Of a stretch of DNA of 64,000 bases, positions 12,546 to 23,137 are shown in pieces. This DNA comes from Apophysomyces variabilis (taxonomy: Eukaryota; Mucoromycota; Mucoromycetes; Mucorales; Mucoraceae): NCBI GenBank assembly GCA_002749535.1, contig MZZL01000409.1:333865-397864 (forward strand). Reading direction: 5' to 3'. The notes beneath the pieces are model-generated. The model was not told the DNA's origin, made no database searches, and saw only the letters and a program-made list of their open reading frames with translations. The position numbers and the translations under genes were made by a program. Within the stretch, counting starts at the first letter, position 1. Each line of letters begins with the position of its first letter.

Positions 12546-13339
12546 ACCAGCAACCGGCTTGGCTACTGTACGTTTCTCAAGTTTGTTTGGCAAAATGTTT
12601 GCACTGATGACTTATTTAATTTGATTATCCGATGGCAAAAATGAAAAGAATTAGCTCATCAGCTTTGCGATGAACTTGTGCAGCAGATACGATATCGCGG
12701 ATGTACTTCACTGTTTGTTGTATCAACGAAGTGAATGCAAGCCAGGACATCAAAGTTCTCCATTGATAGACCATCTTTCATACTCTCCTTTTCTTTCTTT
12801 ACAGCTTCAATCTCGACTTAAACCGTTCATATCTTTTCCCCTTTTAAACGTTGATTGTCAATTGGTCAATGAATTAAAAACTTGTAGAGTCAGTGATTCT
12901 CTTACAATATGTTCGGTTTTTTTTGGGGTCCTTTCGACATGTCGCTCGAATGGAGAAACAGGAAGAAAGAAGAATGAAATAATACAATATAGAAGAAAAC
13001 ATCACATGATATCATCCTTCTTGCTTTGAAGGTGAAGTTCCCTGCAAAGTGAGGTTACAAAAAGTGTAGCAATTTTTCTTGCTTATATAGGCTGTATGAC
13101 GAGCTTACATATAATGTTCTTTCAATGTTAATCAAAGGTGTAAAATATGTATAGCGAAATTGTTCTACTATGAAGATAATATGATAATCTGACTGAAGCT
13201 CACTCCCAGTTTCTTGTAGATTATATTGAGTAAAAATCCGATTTCTATTCTGGCTGATATAAAGAAAAGGCATTTTGAAGCATTTGAAGACTTGACAATC
13301 TCAGAGTCAGCATTGCATACACACTTAGTTAATAAATGC

Positions 13340-14078
13340 TGTATAACTTTGAAAAAAATTGGAAAAGCTCCCTGCAGTAAGGAATTCTGAGCGGTTGATA
13401 GCTTTGCGAAAGGAGAAAGTTGAAGAGTGGGAAAAGATTCAAGACTCAGACTTTACTAAAAAATGTGTCTTTATTGATGAAGCCGGTTTCAACTTGCATA
13501 CTCAAAGGAATTTCGATCGTTCTTTGAAGGGAGCACCAGCAAAAGGCACAGTATCAACTGGAAAAGGAGTAATGATTACTATATTAGATGCCATATCTGA
13601 AGCTGGAGTGATAGATATATCTTTGAGAAAGCCTCACGCTGCATCTGTGTCTAAAAGAGAAAGGTTAATAGAAAACAGGCAGAACCAGTTAATGGCCGGA
13701 TTGATACACGAACGGAACACTACCTGTCTTGTATATCAAATGTAATGTATGTGTTGGATAAACATGATATGAAGGGCCATTATATCAAGATGGACAACGC
13801 TCCTATACATACCCCAGCAATAGTCCGTGAACTGATCGAGAACAGAGGCTACAAATGCTTGCATTTGCCGCCTTATTCTCTGTTTTTAAATGCTATTGAA
13901 GAGTTCAGGCAAAGGTGAAAGCAGGTATTAGAAGAAAAGCACTAAGGGCAGATGATCGTCTTACAGACCGTATCTGTGATTTAGTATATAAAGTAACCAG
14001 ATCAGATTGCCAAGCATGGATTAGGCATGCAACATCCTTCTTTTTTCATTGTGAGAATGATGAAAGAAATCTTTGAAT
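13340..14078 (+). pseudogene. Tc1/mariner (DD34E-like) transposase relic
   Basis: The frame at 13359-13745 aligns by eye with the intact transposase at 42311-43684: EKLPAVRNSERL vs EKLPAKRNSEEI; CVFIDEAGFNLH vs CVFLDESGFNMH; ITILDAISEAGVIDISLR vs ITILGAISSAGVIDVSLR. After a stop at 13743 the frame shifts and continues with KMDNAPIH (second Asp) and LNAIEEF (catalytic Glu; the usual NPIE is changed to NAIE), then after another shift KVKAGIRRKA and AWIRHATSFF, close to the intact copy's end. The N-terminal DNA-binding part is missing and no flanking inverted repeats were found. At least two frameshifts make it dead. It is a related but clearly diverged subfamily. Confidence 0.8.
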
Positions 14079-14589
14079 TAGGATTTTAACTTTACAAGCC
14101 AAAGGGAATTCCTCATTTCATTCAGAAATGCGAATTTATTACTACATGAAGGTGAGAAAGTAGATAAAACAAGACAATACCTTCGATAAATTGATAATTT
14201 TAACTTGTATATCAAATTTCGCACCCTCGCAGCTCCGTATCTGCAATCATGTTCATCCTTATTTTTCAGTACGATAAGATGGTATAGTTTCATGTAATAT
14301 ATCACCTATAATCATACCCATTACTAGAGCCAAAAAGTAAATATAGAGATGCAACATGAAAGATGTACTGTTGCTTGTTCCAGTTATTCACCATTTGTTC
14401 GACATCAATGACATTACCGATATATGAATAACACTAACAATATGATAATTGTTTGGTACAATAACATCATCGTTGCCTTTACAGAAAAAGCAAAGGATTT
14501 TGCACATGTGCATCTGTCGACTACAGACTCCTTTTATTATAAGCGTTTTTTTAGCGACAAGTGACTACCAAAACGATCAAACAAGTCCT
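14079..14589. other. Intergenic AT-rich spacer within transposon island
   Basis: About 510 bp between the Tc1 relic and the recombinase pseudogene. Nothing recognisable on either strand. Confidence 0.4.
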
Positions 14590-16765
14590 CTTGTCTACCC
14601 TGGTTATACCATTCTTTCCGTTTCATCTCACCAGTCATTTGTTCTTTGAGTTTGCGGACGAAATGCATGTCGGCACTCTCTGATTCGTCTTCCATTGGTG
14701 TGGCAGATATTTTGTTGGATTTCTCTAAGTACTTTCGTTTCCGACTTTCGCCAAATTGTATGCCATGCTTTGCATACTGGATGAGCCTTTGTCTCGCTTC
14801 CGGCTAGTCCGGCGTAGCACATTTCAAGATTTTTTCAAATTGCTTTGCTGTCTTTTCGCATGTGTCCACAATAATGTCCGTTTTTTCTTGGTCGTATGCT
14901 CCTCGCTCGGAAAAAATGTTGTATGCGATGGAATAGATTGATTGAATTGTTTTGTCTTCACATTCATCCAGAGCAAGTATATGTCGCTCCTGTTGGGTAA
15001 AAAAATATCTGAAGGCCACCATAGAATCCAGAGATGCAATACTGTCCAGCATATAAGGAGCGATGGAATCCGCACTCAAGATCAAACATTTCTGAGCCCA
15101 GTAGGTTGATTCTCCAGATAAAAAGATGGAGTCATTGGACTGCTTGAAGGTTTCGCCAAATGCTTTGCTGGAAAATCCGGGAACTGAAAAGATAAGTAGA
15201 ATAGGAAGGACCTTATGTTCGTCAAAGATCAACAAGCAATATCGGATGACCCGCGACATGAATGAAGGATCCACCTTAAGTTGAATCTCTAACAAAATCG
15301 GAGCAAGAAATGTGTTACATTTTGTCTTTGGAAGATACACTACGTCAGATTTTCGTCCGTCAGTATATTCATTTCCGGCGATATAGAAAACGTTAGAGTC
15401 ACGGTCCATCCTGAACATGACTGCATCTTGCAGTAAGACCTTTCTCATGTTCTTCAGTAGGTGAAGAAAGGTTTGCGCACATAAAGAGTTTTCGCACACT
15501 TCGCCAGCTTGCACTTGAACCAACAGCTCGTCAACTTTTGGGAACATCTTTCTTTGAAGACCTTCTGGTGGGTTAATACTTGCTCGTGGAATCCAGGATT
15601 GACTTTTCTTCTCCGGAAAACCATTAATGACACGGATGGACTTTCGAGGAGGGGATGTGAGATAGCATGTCTCCATGCTCTGCATGTTCCACCGCCCGTG
15701 TCTGCGCAATTGATCTTCTGTCACACCGTCAATCTCTGCATGTCGAACACCACTTCCCCGACCTGCGTGTGTTTTTTTGCTACTGCTAATGTGACAAGCT
15801 TCAAGCGGTCGGTTTGTCGCATTCAATTGAGCACCATAAGTCATAGCTCTATCTTGATAAACAGCTTTTGCCACTTTTAGATCGAACCAATCCACGTTTG
15901 TCGTAAACGGAGGCAGATCCTCGTTTGTCATATGCCATCTATAAAAAAAGTACATCGCTAGAGCGCCGAATGCACATACACGATAATCACGATGCCTGAT
16001 TGTTCTTGCATACTGAATCGTGTTGAATTTCGTCGTCTTTCCATGATCGATACGTACAACTAGAACAGGGCACTCGGAAAACACTTCCTCCTTAAAATCG
16101 AGCGGAAAAAGATAACATAGATCTCTGTCCCGGGTTGTTTCTCCTCGAAGTAGCATCATATGCTGTAAAATAAACACCATTCTGTCTCTAAACGACCGCT
16201 CTTTTCCCTCATCAAAGAATAACAAGGAAACTCAAAACAGTTCTTCCGGAGTGTATCCATTCTGCGCACTATGAACAGCACGATCCAGGTAACTTTCAAG
16301 GATAACGTTCTCTTTCTCTATGCTGGCGCGACTTCAACCATACCTTAAGAGCCTTCCCTTGTACGCTCGTTTCGCTCACCAAACTTCTTGATGCTTGCGC
16401 TGCATGAAGGACAACCACAGCTTTGATATACTGTAAGATTGACTCCATCCCGAGCTCATGCACTTCGCCGTCGTTTTTGCGGGCTTTCTTACGGTTCCCA
16501 CCGGGGACAACTACTTCATCCAGAAAGCGAAGCAGTTTGGCTTCAGTAACTATGCAGCCATCCTCGTAATGATTGTCTTCGCAAAATTTCTATTTATTGT
16601 CATCCACAAATAAACGATGATATCTTTTTTAATAAGGTTTGAAGCAAGTGCCTCTACCTTGAAGAGTTTCTGCTTATTGAGGTACGCAGTTTTTGTGTTC
16701 TTTGGCCGTTTTAGCTCACGGAATGCTAAAGCTTCTGCTACAATAGCAGTTTCTCTTGCAGCATT
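14590..16765 (-). pseudogene. Crypton/Ndc10-like tyrosine recombinase fused to PD-(D/E)XK-like domain
   Basis: The largest open part is 473 codons (14804-16225). Its first half is an Ndc10 domain II-type tyrosine recombinase: VCAFGALAMYFFYRWHM, then THAGRGSGVRHAEIDGV, EDQLRRHGRWNMQSMETCYL (the R..HxxR..Y-type core) and FLHLLKNMRKVLLQDAV. The same frame then enters a second module: FYIAGNEYTDGRKSDVVYLP, APILLEIQLKVDPSFMSRV, LPILLIFSVPGF, YWAQKCLILSADSIAPYM. This resembles a nuclease-like family expanded in Mucorales, with D...E-x-Q at the positions of a PD-(D/E)XK site. Upstream, other frames encode the recombinase N-terminus (RPKNTKTAYLNKQK near 16700; VTEAKLLRFLDEVV near 16540) separated by stops and a frameshift. 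After the TAG at 14804 the frame continues about 70 codons (FVRKLKEQMTGEMKRKEW). Overall: decayed, but with an unusual domain order. Confidence 0.7.
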
Positions 16766-17023
16766 ATTTATGCGAGGTTCACAAGAATAGGTGGTACAGG
16801 AGGAGCTTCACAGTACTTTAATGCAATAGCCTAGCCAATATAATCCTAAGGCAGCGTCACAGGTAACGAAATTTGTACATACGACCTGAGGAATTCCTTC
16901 TTTAAGGCATAAAGCTGTAGGAATCCTGTCAGAGCCCATTTCCACAGAAAAACCATGAGTATGTTATCAACAACCTCCTTGCCATATGGTCTCTTCACAT
17001 TCCACTTGATTGCTGATGCTAAA
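16766..17023. other. Spacer between recombinase relic and AT-hook gene
   Basis: Minus-strand frames here contain a short protein-like stretch (around 16830-16960) that could be extra decayed coding sequence of either neighbour. It could not be assigned. Confidence 0.3.
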
Positions 17024-17785
17024 TTAACTTGGACCTTTCTCGGTGTGCGTGCGCTCGTTTTGCTCGACGTTGTTTATGCTTTCTTCGTATTCAGTTCGCT
17101 TTGTCTGCCAATCCGTGCAAAGATACTGCGTGTATTCCTGCATTAGAAGGCCTAATAAAGCAAAAACAAAAATAATAGGTTTAGCTACCCTACTGAAAAA
17201 TATCGAATCTTTACCCAAACACATGAGAGATGGGACGTCAAACTTGTAGTCCATCTTTTCCTCGTTCCTTCCAGTTCTATAATGGATAGATGAAAGACTC
17301 TGTATCGCGGATAGCATATACTAGACATAAACCCTATATGAGCTAAACTTATACGATAAACAAGAGCCCTATAACATACCAAAGGCGGACGATCGGATTC
17401 AGTATCCTCTGTAAGCAAAACTATGTTAAGGACAAATTCAATTTGGAGTAATGTTACCCTACTTGCCTTCTTCGTCAGGCACATCGTCTGGCCCTATTGA
17501 ATCGCAATAGATCTCTGAGTACGATCGCCGTGGTCTACCCTTTTTCTTCGGTTTTCTTAGTTTAGGTGTCACTTCATTCGAATCTGCTTCCACTTCATTG
17601 GATCGCTGGTCTGCTGATTCAGAATTTGCTCTGCTTCTCTGACTTTTTCGTGTATTCTTTCTCTGAGAATCCGAAAAGAATGGATCTGAGTTGTCACTTT
17701 CGAAGCCGTTATTGCTGTCAGCATCCGGAATATAGAGATCTGAATCGCTGTCATCTGCAGCAGCAACGATGTTTAGATCCGCCAT
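17024..17785 (-). CDS. Small acidic AT-hook protein, possibly transposon-associated
   Basis: Function unknown. A four-exon model gives 186 aa with consistent phases: 17467-17785, 17380-17408, 17215-17299, 17024-17151; the first intron would have a GC donor. The N-terminus is acidic and Ser-rich (AAADDSDSDLYIPDADS), followed by a basic block with an AT-hook-like core (KPKKKGRPRRSYSE), which suggests binding to AT-rich DNA. The C-terminal exons encode EEKMDYKFDVPSLMCLG and a helix with QEYTQYLCTDWQTKR. It lies head to tail behind the Ndc10-like recombinase relic on the same strand, so it may be an accessory ORF of that element rather than a host gene. Without splicing only the first 108 codons are open. 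Confidence 0.45.
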
Positions 17786-18440
17786 TTGCAGACAATAAAA
17801 GGTAAGGTCGGTTGCGATTTCAGCATTGATTTACGTGACTTTCTTACCAAATGATCGATACACGCTCATTGGATTTTGTTCAGAGTTAGCTATTTACTGT
17901 ACAACCGCTGCTAAAGTAACCTAAACTTGTCGTAGTAAAAGAATTTCACACTTGTAGAATAGTATTAAAATGAGTTTAACTTTTACTTTCACTGCTTAGA
18001 CGAATCAGTTATTCCTGTTTCATCAGTGCTTCTCAGCAGATCCTGTAAGCGTATTTTGTCAATGAATGCAACCACAGATATGGATTTCATTCTAAAAGAA
18101 ATAGTACTGATATTCCAATATAGGGGAAAGGTCAGCTACCATCCGAGAGTTATTTGCACTTAAACTTTAGATATGCTGTTACAAACAGCAGCAAGTCAAT
18201 CCTTTGTATGCTTTATTGCTCAAAAAAAACCTATGGCTAAATGTTAAATTCCGTTGGGAAAGTACAACATACTTATAGTCATTGTATTTCTGTATTGAGT
18301 GATGTTTGACAATGGCGGCAACCCGCTCTATCTTGAGTAATAAAGGCAGCTCTTACCGTGGTGCCGAAATCCGTTGGCCCTGAGACCGTGACTTAGTGGA
18401 TCAAAGAAAGCCCGCAGCGAGCCGCATCCCTTTTCTAACC
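17786..18440. other. Intergenic upstream of twinfilin
   Basis: About 650 bp between divergent genes. No ORF or RNA gene recognised. The 18300-18440 part is less AT-rich and is presumably the twinfilin promoter. Confidence 0.45.
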
Positions 18441-19980
18441 ATGTCCCATCAAAGCGGAATTCAAGGTAACAAGCTTACCGCATGTCCTCGATTCATCGAT
18501 AGTGACCCCTTGTCTTTCTTTAACTAGTCTCGAAGGAATTGGCGGAAACCTTTGCTAATGCGGTTTCAAGTGGAACTACTCGAATTCTACGAGTCTCTAT
18601 TGTCAATGGTGAAGTCGTAACCAAACATGGCATAACCTTCTTACATGCTCTGCAGAATCTCTGGTAGGCAATGGGTCGACAGATGTTGAAAAGAGCTTTG
18701 AACAAGGTACACATGCTTTGAAGCAAAGGGACAATGGAATCTAAACCCTATAGCAGATTACGAGGCACACGTACCTTCTTACCTCGAAACGAATGAACCT
18801 GCATACATTCTTGTCCGTTTGGACAGCAAATCACCCGCTGGAGAGTACCAGTGGTTATTCTTGTCTTACGTACCTGATCATGCCAAAGTACGTGATAAAA
18901 TGATCTACGCGTCTACACGGGCGACATTGACCAAAGAGCTGGGCGATTATCGATTTTTGGACAGCCTTTATGGTACACAAGCAGTACGTATTGTTGGCGT
19001 CCATCAAAAAGCAAAAAGAACATAAAGATGGTGTCGCTAATGCAGCAGAATCTTTGTTCTTAGTCCGACCTAACCTATGACGGCTACAAGAGACATCTCG
19101 CTCATAAATCAGCGGATGCACCACTAACTCGGCGCGAACGTGAGCTCGCAGAAATAAAACTTGCTGAGGTACATGAGAACATTGTCATGATGTATGGGCT
19201 TATAACGAAATTCTGCAGGCCCAAGCTGTGTCAGATTATCAAGGCACGACCACAAGAAAGGCATATGCTCCTGGTGTCTCATTCCCTGTGACGGAAACAG
19301 CCCAGGAGGCGTTGCGTAAATTAGCACAACCCAAAGATCAACGAGAGCACAACTTTGTATCTCTAGTAAGTACTTAAGCTACCCAATCATCTACGTTCAT
19401 TGATAGTCTGTAATAGCATCTGAAAGACGAAAACATCGATTTGGATATAGCTTCTAATGTTTCGGCAGGAAAGATTAAAGATACCATTTCCAGCAACGCT
19501 CCTCGATTTACATTTTATGTATTCGAGCGCGAAGAAACAAGCGGAAGTAACGAATCTATCGGTAGGCAGATCTGAATTAAAACGCGTCTAATTCCCAAAG
19601 CGCTTAGTGTTTATCTATACTTGTCCGCCCTCGTCCAAAATCCGTGAACGAATGTTGTATTCCTCTTCTAAGGCGAACGTGATTACCTATGCCGAAAGTG
19701 AAATCAATATCCAAGTAGCGAAGAAAGTATGTTGATTTCCTTTTTCCTTTTCAACCGTGCTGACAATGATCGTTACTAGCTCGAAACAAGTGATGTTAGT
19801 GACCTTACTGAGTCATATTTGCTGGAAGAATTGCAAGAATCTCAGGCAAGCAATGAAAAATCCGAGAATGACCATGGCGTTGCACTTGTTGCGGAACGTA
19901 TTCAGATGTTGGGAGGTACGACACGTGGAGGGTTTAGAAGGCCAGTGGCACCAGGAAGAAGAAGACCTGTGGCCAATTGA
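18441..19980 (+). CDS. TWF1: Twinfilin (two ADF-H domains)
   Basis: Actin-monomer-sequestering and barbed-end regulator. Nine exons give 367 aa, near the usual 330-350: 18441-18465, 18528-18608, 18656-18706, 18754-18983, 19064-19168, 19219-19365, 19417-19561, 19608-19726, 19780-19980, all GT-AG and in phase. First ADF-H domain: SGIQVSKELAETFANAV, YILVRLDSKS, YQWLFLSYVPDHAKVRDKM, YASTRATLTKELG. Linker: GYKRHLAHKSADAPLTRRER. Second ADF-H domain: KDTISSNAPRFTFYVFERE, VFIYTCPPSSKIRERMLYSS. The tail GGFRRPVAPGRRRPVAN is the basic twinfilin tail, known in the family to bind capping protein and phosphoinositides. The start is the ATG giving MSHQSGIQ, the expected twinfilin N-terminus. Works in the same actin-turnover system as the severin at 7.7-9.3 kb. 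Confidence 0.95.
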
Positions 19981-20596
19981 TGTTGAATGGTAATATTGGT
20001 AACACCGCGATAAATAAGATTGGATCCGTTGAAGGATCATCATCATGCGAAAATGAATAGAATTTGATTCTATACTGTGGGACGTTCCAAGAAAGTAATA
20101 TATAGTGTGGTTAGTTGCCATCCCCCACAATGATTTCTTTTTACGGCATATCTCTTTGTATCCGCTTCCAACATGGTCATAAGAAGCCAGACCCTTTATT
20201 TGAAATTATTTTTTGCTGTCACACAAAAGCAGCCAACCAAAAGACAACAGCTGTGCACGCGGCCATGGTTCGTGTACGTGGATGCATCTCAGGAACGGCA
20301 CAGTATCCGGTCGTATGCGTCTATTCGGGAATTGGATTGGTTGGCACCCCATACAGTTCCCTTCTCTCCCGTGTGAGTTGACGGGGAATAGCGTTTTTTA
20401 TCCTTATACGTAAAAAAAAGTGCTTTCGTCTCTTACATTTGCCTAACCAAATACAAAGGATTTCTGTTATTCCTCCTTTCTCTTCTTTCTCTTTCCCTTT
20501 TCTCCTTTTCTACTTATCGTTTTACTCAGAGTTTTGACGGCGAATCCAGCAGAAGGAAAAAAAAAACAAAAGAAAAGAAAGCAAAAGAGATATTCC
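19981..20596. other. Intergenic upstream of PHO80-type cyclin
   Basis: About 615 bp. It contains a CT-rich tract at about 20469-20515 and an A-rich stretch at 20558-20590 directly before the cyclin ATG. Overlapping ORFs at 20115-20413 show no family signal. Confidence 0.45.
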
Positions 20597-21511
20597 ATGC
20601 AACGGTTGGATATTGCTGAGTTTCCAATCTCCACCCTAGTCAAGATCGTGGCCAATCTGTTAAACTCGATGCTCGATGCCAACGATAAAATATCTAGTCC
20701 ACAACATATTACGCATTTTCACTCTCGTGCTGTTCCAAATATCACCGTATATGCTTATTTATCGAGAATTTTGAGATTCGCGCCATTTTCAAACGAGGTC
20801 TTACTATCGATGCTTGTTTATTTTGATCGGATAGCCAAGCTGAAACGCACATTCACTGTCACTTCCCTTAATATCCATCGATTACTTATCACTAGGTAAC
20901 TCACAATCACAGTCACCTTTGTTTTTGTTATTTTATACATTATTTTTTCGCGCATCAGCATCGTTGTCGGGTCCAAATTGACATCCGATGTCTTCTACCC
21001 TAATACTCGCTATGCTAAGGCAAGTCCAAGAATGTATAAACGTGCATATATTTTACCTATCGATATATTCTATTTTCTATAGGTTGGTGGACTACCATTA
21101 TGCGAGCTGAATCAACTAGAACTGGAATTTCTATTTCTCTGCAATTTTGACCTTCATATACCGTTGGAGGATTTACAAGCGTATGGCGATCACTTATTGA
21201 CACATGCTTTAAGCCAACAAGAAACAGTTGTTGCACTTACAACCACGCGATCAAGTCTTAGAATGATCGACACTGTCAGAAGCAATAGCGTGCCATCTTC
21301 CACCATGCCTGGAGTGACTGCTAGTTCTTCCTCCGGGGTGTTGCCGCTCACACCGCCCTACTCCGCTGTGAAAGAAGAACCTGAATGCGTAACACAACCT
21401 TCTAATCAGAGATTGAAACGCCGGCGATCATTTCTACATCGCCAACGTTATTCACCTTATACCAGCGCCAGATCGAGTCTTGACGCCATAGTATCTTCTA
21501 TCCATAAGTAG
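20597..21511 (+). CDS. PHO80/PCL-type cyclin
   Basis: Partner cyclin for a Pho85-type kinase (phosphate, glycogen or cell-cycle control). Three exons: 20597-20895, 20959-21019, 21083-21511 (262 aa). The second intron (21020-21082) uses a GC donor (AAG|GCAAGT) and a normal AG acceptor; the phase-0 join restores family sequence. The cyclin box reads FHSRAVPNITVYAYLSRILR, VLLSMLVYFDRIAKL, FTVTSLNIHRLLIT then SIVVGSKLTSDVFYPNTRYAKVG, LCELNQLELEFLFLCNFDL, the hallmark of Pho80 cyclins. The C-terminal 90 residues are Ser/Thr-rich. The frame is open back to 20534 but has no earlier ATG. A CA microsatellite starts immediately after the stop. Confidence 0.9.
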
Positions 21512-21512
21512 A

Positions 21513-21541
21513 AACACACACACACACACACACACACACAC
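21513..21541. repeat. (CA)n microsatellite
   Basis: About 14 uninterrupted CA units beginning right after the cyclin stop codon, so within its 3' UTR. Likely length-variable between strains. Confidence 0.9.
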
Positions 21542-21839
21542 TTTGCTACTATTGTTTCTTTTTTGATGTATCATATTTTTCTCCCTCCCTGTTTCTCTCA
21601 TTGCCATTCATTTTACCTCCGTATATTTCTCTTGTAATTATTCTGGTAGCCAAAAACAAACCAGCGAAGATGATCTGGAATCAAACAAAATAAAAACCAG
21701 AACGATACCATACTCCCAACTTCAATAAAAACTGACTCTTAATATATTATTATTAACAAAGACGTGTAAAAGGGAGAGAGAGTGGAAATCACTATTAAAC
21801 TTTTATGCACCTAGTCAGAAACATGACGTAAAAGACTTT
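21542..21839. other. Convergent 3' intergenic spacer
   Basis: About 300 bp between the 3' ends of the cyclin (+) and the SUR7-like gene (-). AT-rich with CAATAAAA-like sequence near 21723; terminators for both genes are expected here but none is definable by eye. Confidence 0.4.
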
Positions 21840-22837
21840 CTAGACGGTTTGTTGCCCATTGGCTTCTGGAGCTTGGCCACCTTGTCCAGCACCAACAGGG
21901 GTCTGATAGGTCGCTCCTTCTTGCTGTGGTTGGGTTTCGTATCCACCCTGTGGCCACTGCTGGTGCTGCATCGCCGGTGTATACTGCGCACCCGCTGTAT
22001 CTGGATGGGTGTAGGGCTGCTGGAATAATCTTCCTTGCTGCTGCTGCCGCTGATCATAGAATGGATGGGCCGGTGACACATAAGGAGATCGCATGCTCTC
22101 GTGACCTCCCTTGTAATCGGGCTCAATTTGCCGTCTTGGCCTGGGTCTGTAGCAGCATGAGGCGAGAGAATAAAACAAAAAGGCAAGGAATAATGATACC
22201 ACCCCTCCGATGGTAATCCACATGGAATTACCGGCATGACCCAACCAAGAAGAATCTGCACCTGTCAATAATCGAATGCCACGGAGAGAGACCACTAATG
22301 CAAGGATCAGGCAAACTAGCAGAATCAAAAAGTTGATGAAGAGGAGCGTTGACATGGAAACGCCTAAGCCTCGACGACCAACACAACACGTTGGACAGCT
22401 GATAAACCAGAAAATAAGACTCAAACCAGTGCTGATGAAGTAGAGTATAAACAACGCCAAGAAAACACCGCTGACCACACTACTGTTGGCCTGGCCGGAT
22501 AATGCTTGGTTAATTCCAGGTGTTTGCGCCCAATTATAGGCTGGTCTCGGTTTGCTGCATGATTGCACTTGGCCAGCTAAATTGCCTGTGCAGTAATTCC
22601 TATGGGGATTTTCCATGGATTAGCATACATAAAAAAGACATCTTTGGATACAAACATCACTTACCATAAATTGAAATTATAAACTCTGTTCTGTGAAGGT
22701 TGCATGGCTTGAGCAAAGTATAAATCTCGAAGAAAAACGCGATTGGATAACTGTCCAATTAATACGAACAGCTGAAGCAAGAAGGCGAACAAGGTAAAAA
22801 TAGAGCCAAGCAAGGCAAATAACCTATAAAAGAACAT
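21840..22837 (-). CDS. SUR7/PalI (Rim9)-family four-TM protein
   Basis: Plasma-membrane protein of the SUR7/PalI group (eisosome or pH-sensing context in ascomycetes). Two exons: 22665-22837 and 21840-22599 (310 aa); the join gives NFNLWNYCTGN. TM1 is at the N-terminus (MFFYRLFALLGSIFTLFAF); an extracellular loop carries the paired Cys expected of the family (NYCTGNLAGQVQSC). TM2 (VSGVFLALFILYFISTGLSL), TM3 (LLFINFLILLVCLILALVVS) and TM4 (MWITIGGVVSLFLAFLFYSL) follow, then a roughly 110-residue Gln/Pro/Gly-rich cytoplasmic tail ending PEANGQQTV. The longest unspliced ORF starts at 22616 inside the intron; the spliced start at 22837 adds TM1 and is preferred. Confidence 0.82.
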
Positions 22838-23117
22838 CTTCAGAATCTGCTGGAGTCACGGAAGAAAGAAAAAGACGTGTAAAAACCACATCTTTCAGTA
22901 AAACTTTTATATTACACAGCGTCATAAACTTGGATCACAACCAATCGTAAAACCTAATGCTTAATTGCAAGGGTAGATCAAACTTTCACTGACAGTTTTC
23001 AGCAGTTCTGTGCTTCTGCTTTGCTCATGGTTTTAGTACGTAATGGGAATATTTGGTATCTATTATAAGAAACAGGGAAAATGAAAGAAAATAAAAAAAA
23101 ATAACTTTTGTGCTTGG

Positions 23118-23137
23118 TATATATATATATATATATT
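23118..23137. repeat. (TA)n tract
   Basis: A TA dinucleotide run directly downstream of, and touching, the stop codon of the transporter gene on the minus strand. It may be part of its polyadenylation region. Confidence 0.7.

Noticed and set aside
22616..22664. ATG start at 22616 for the SUR7-like gene (258 codons)
   Set aside because: It lies inside an intron; splicing from 22665 gives the missing first membrane helix and the NYCTGN loop.
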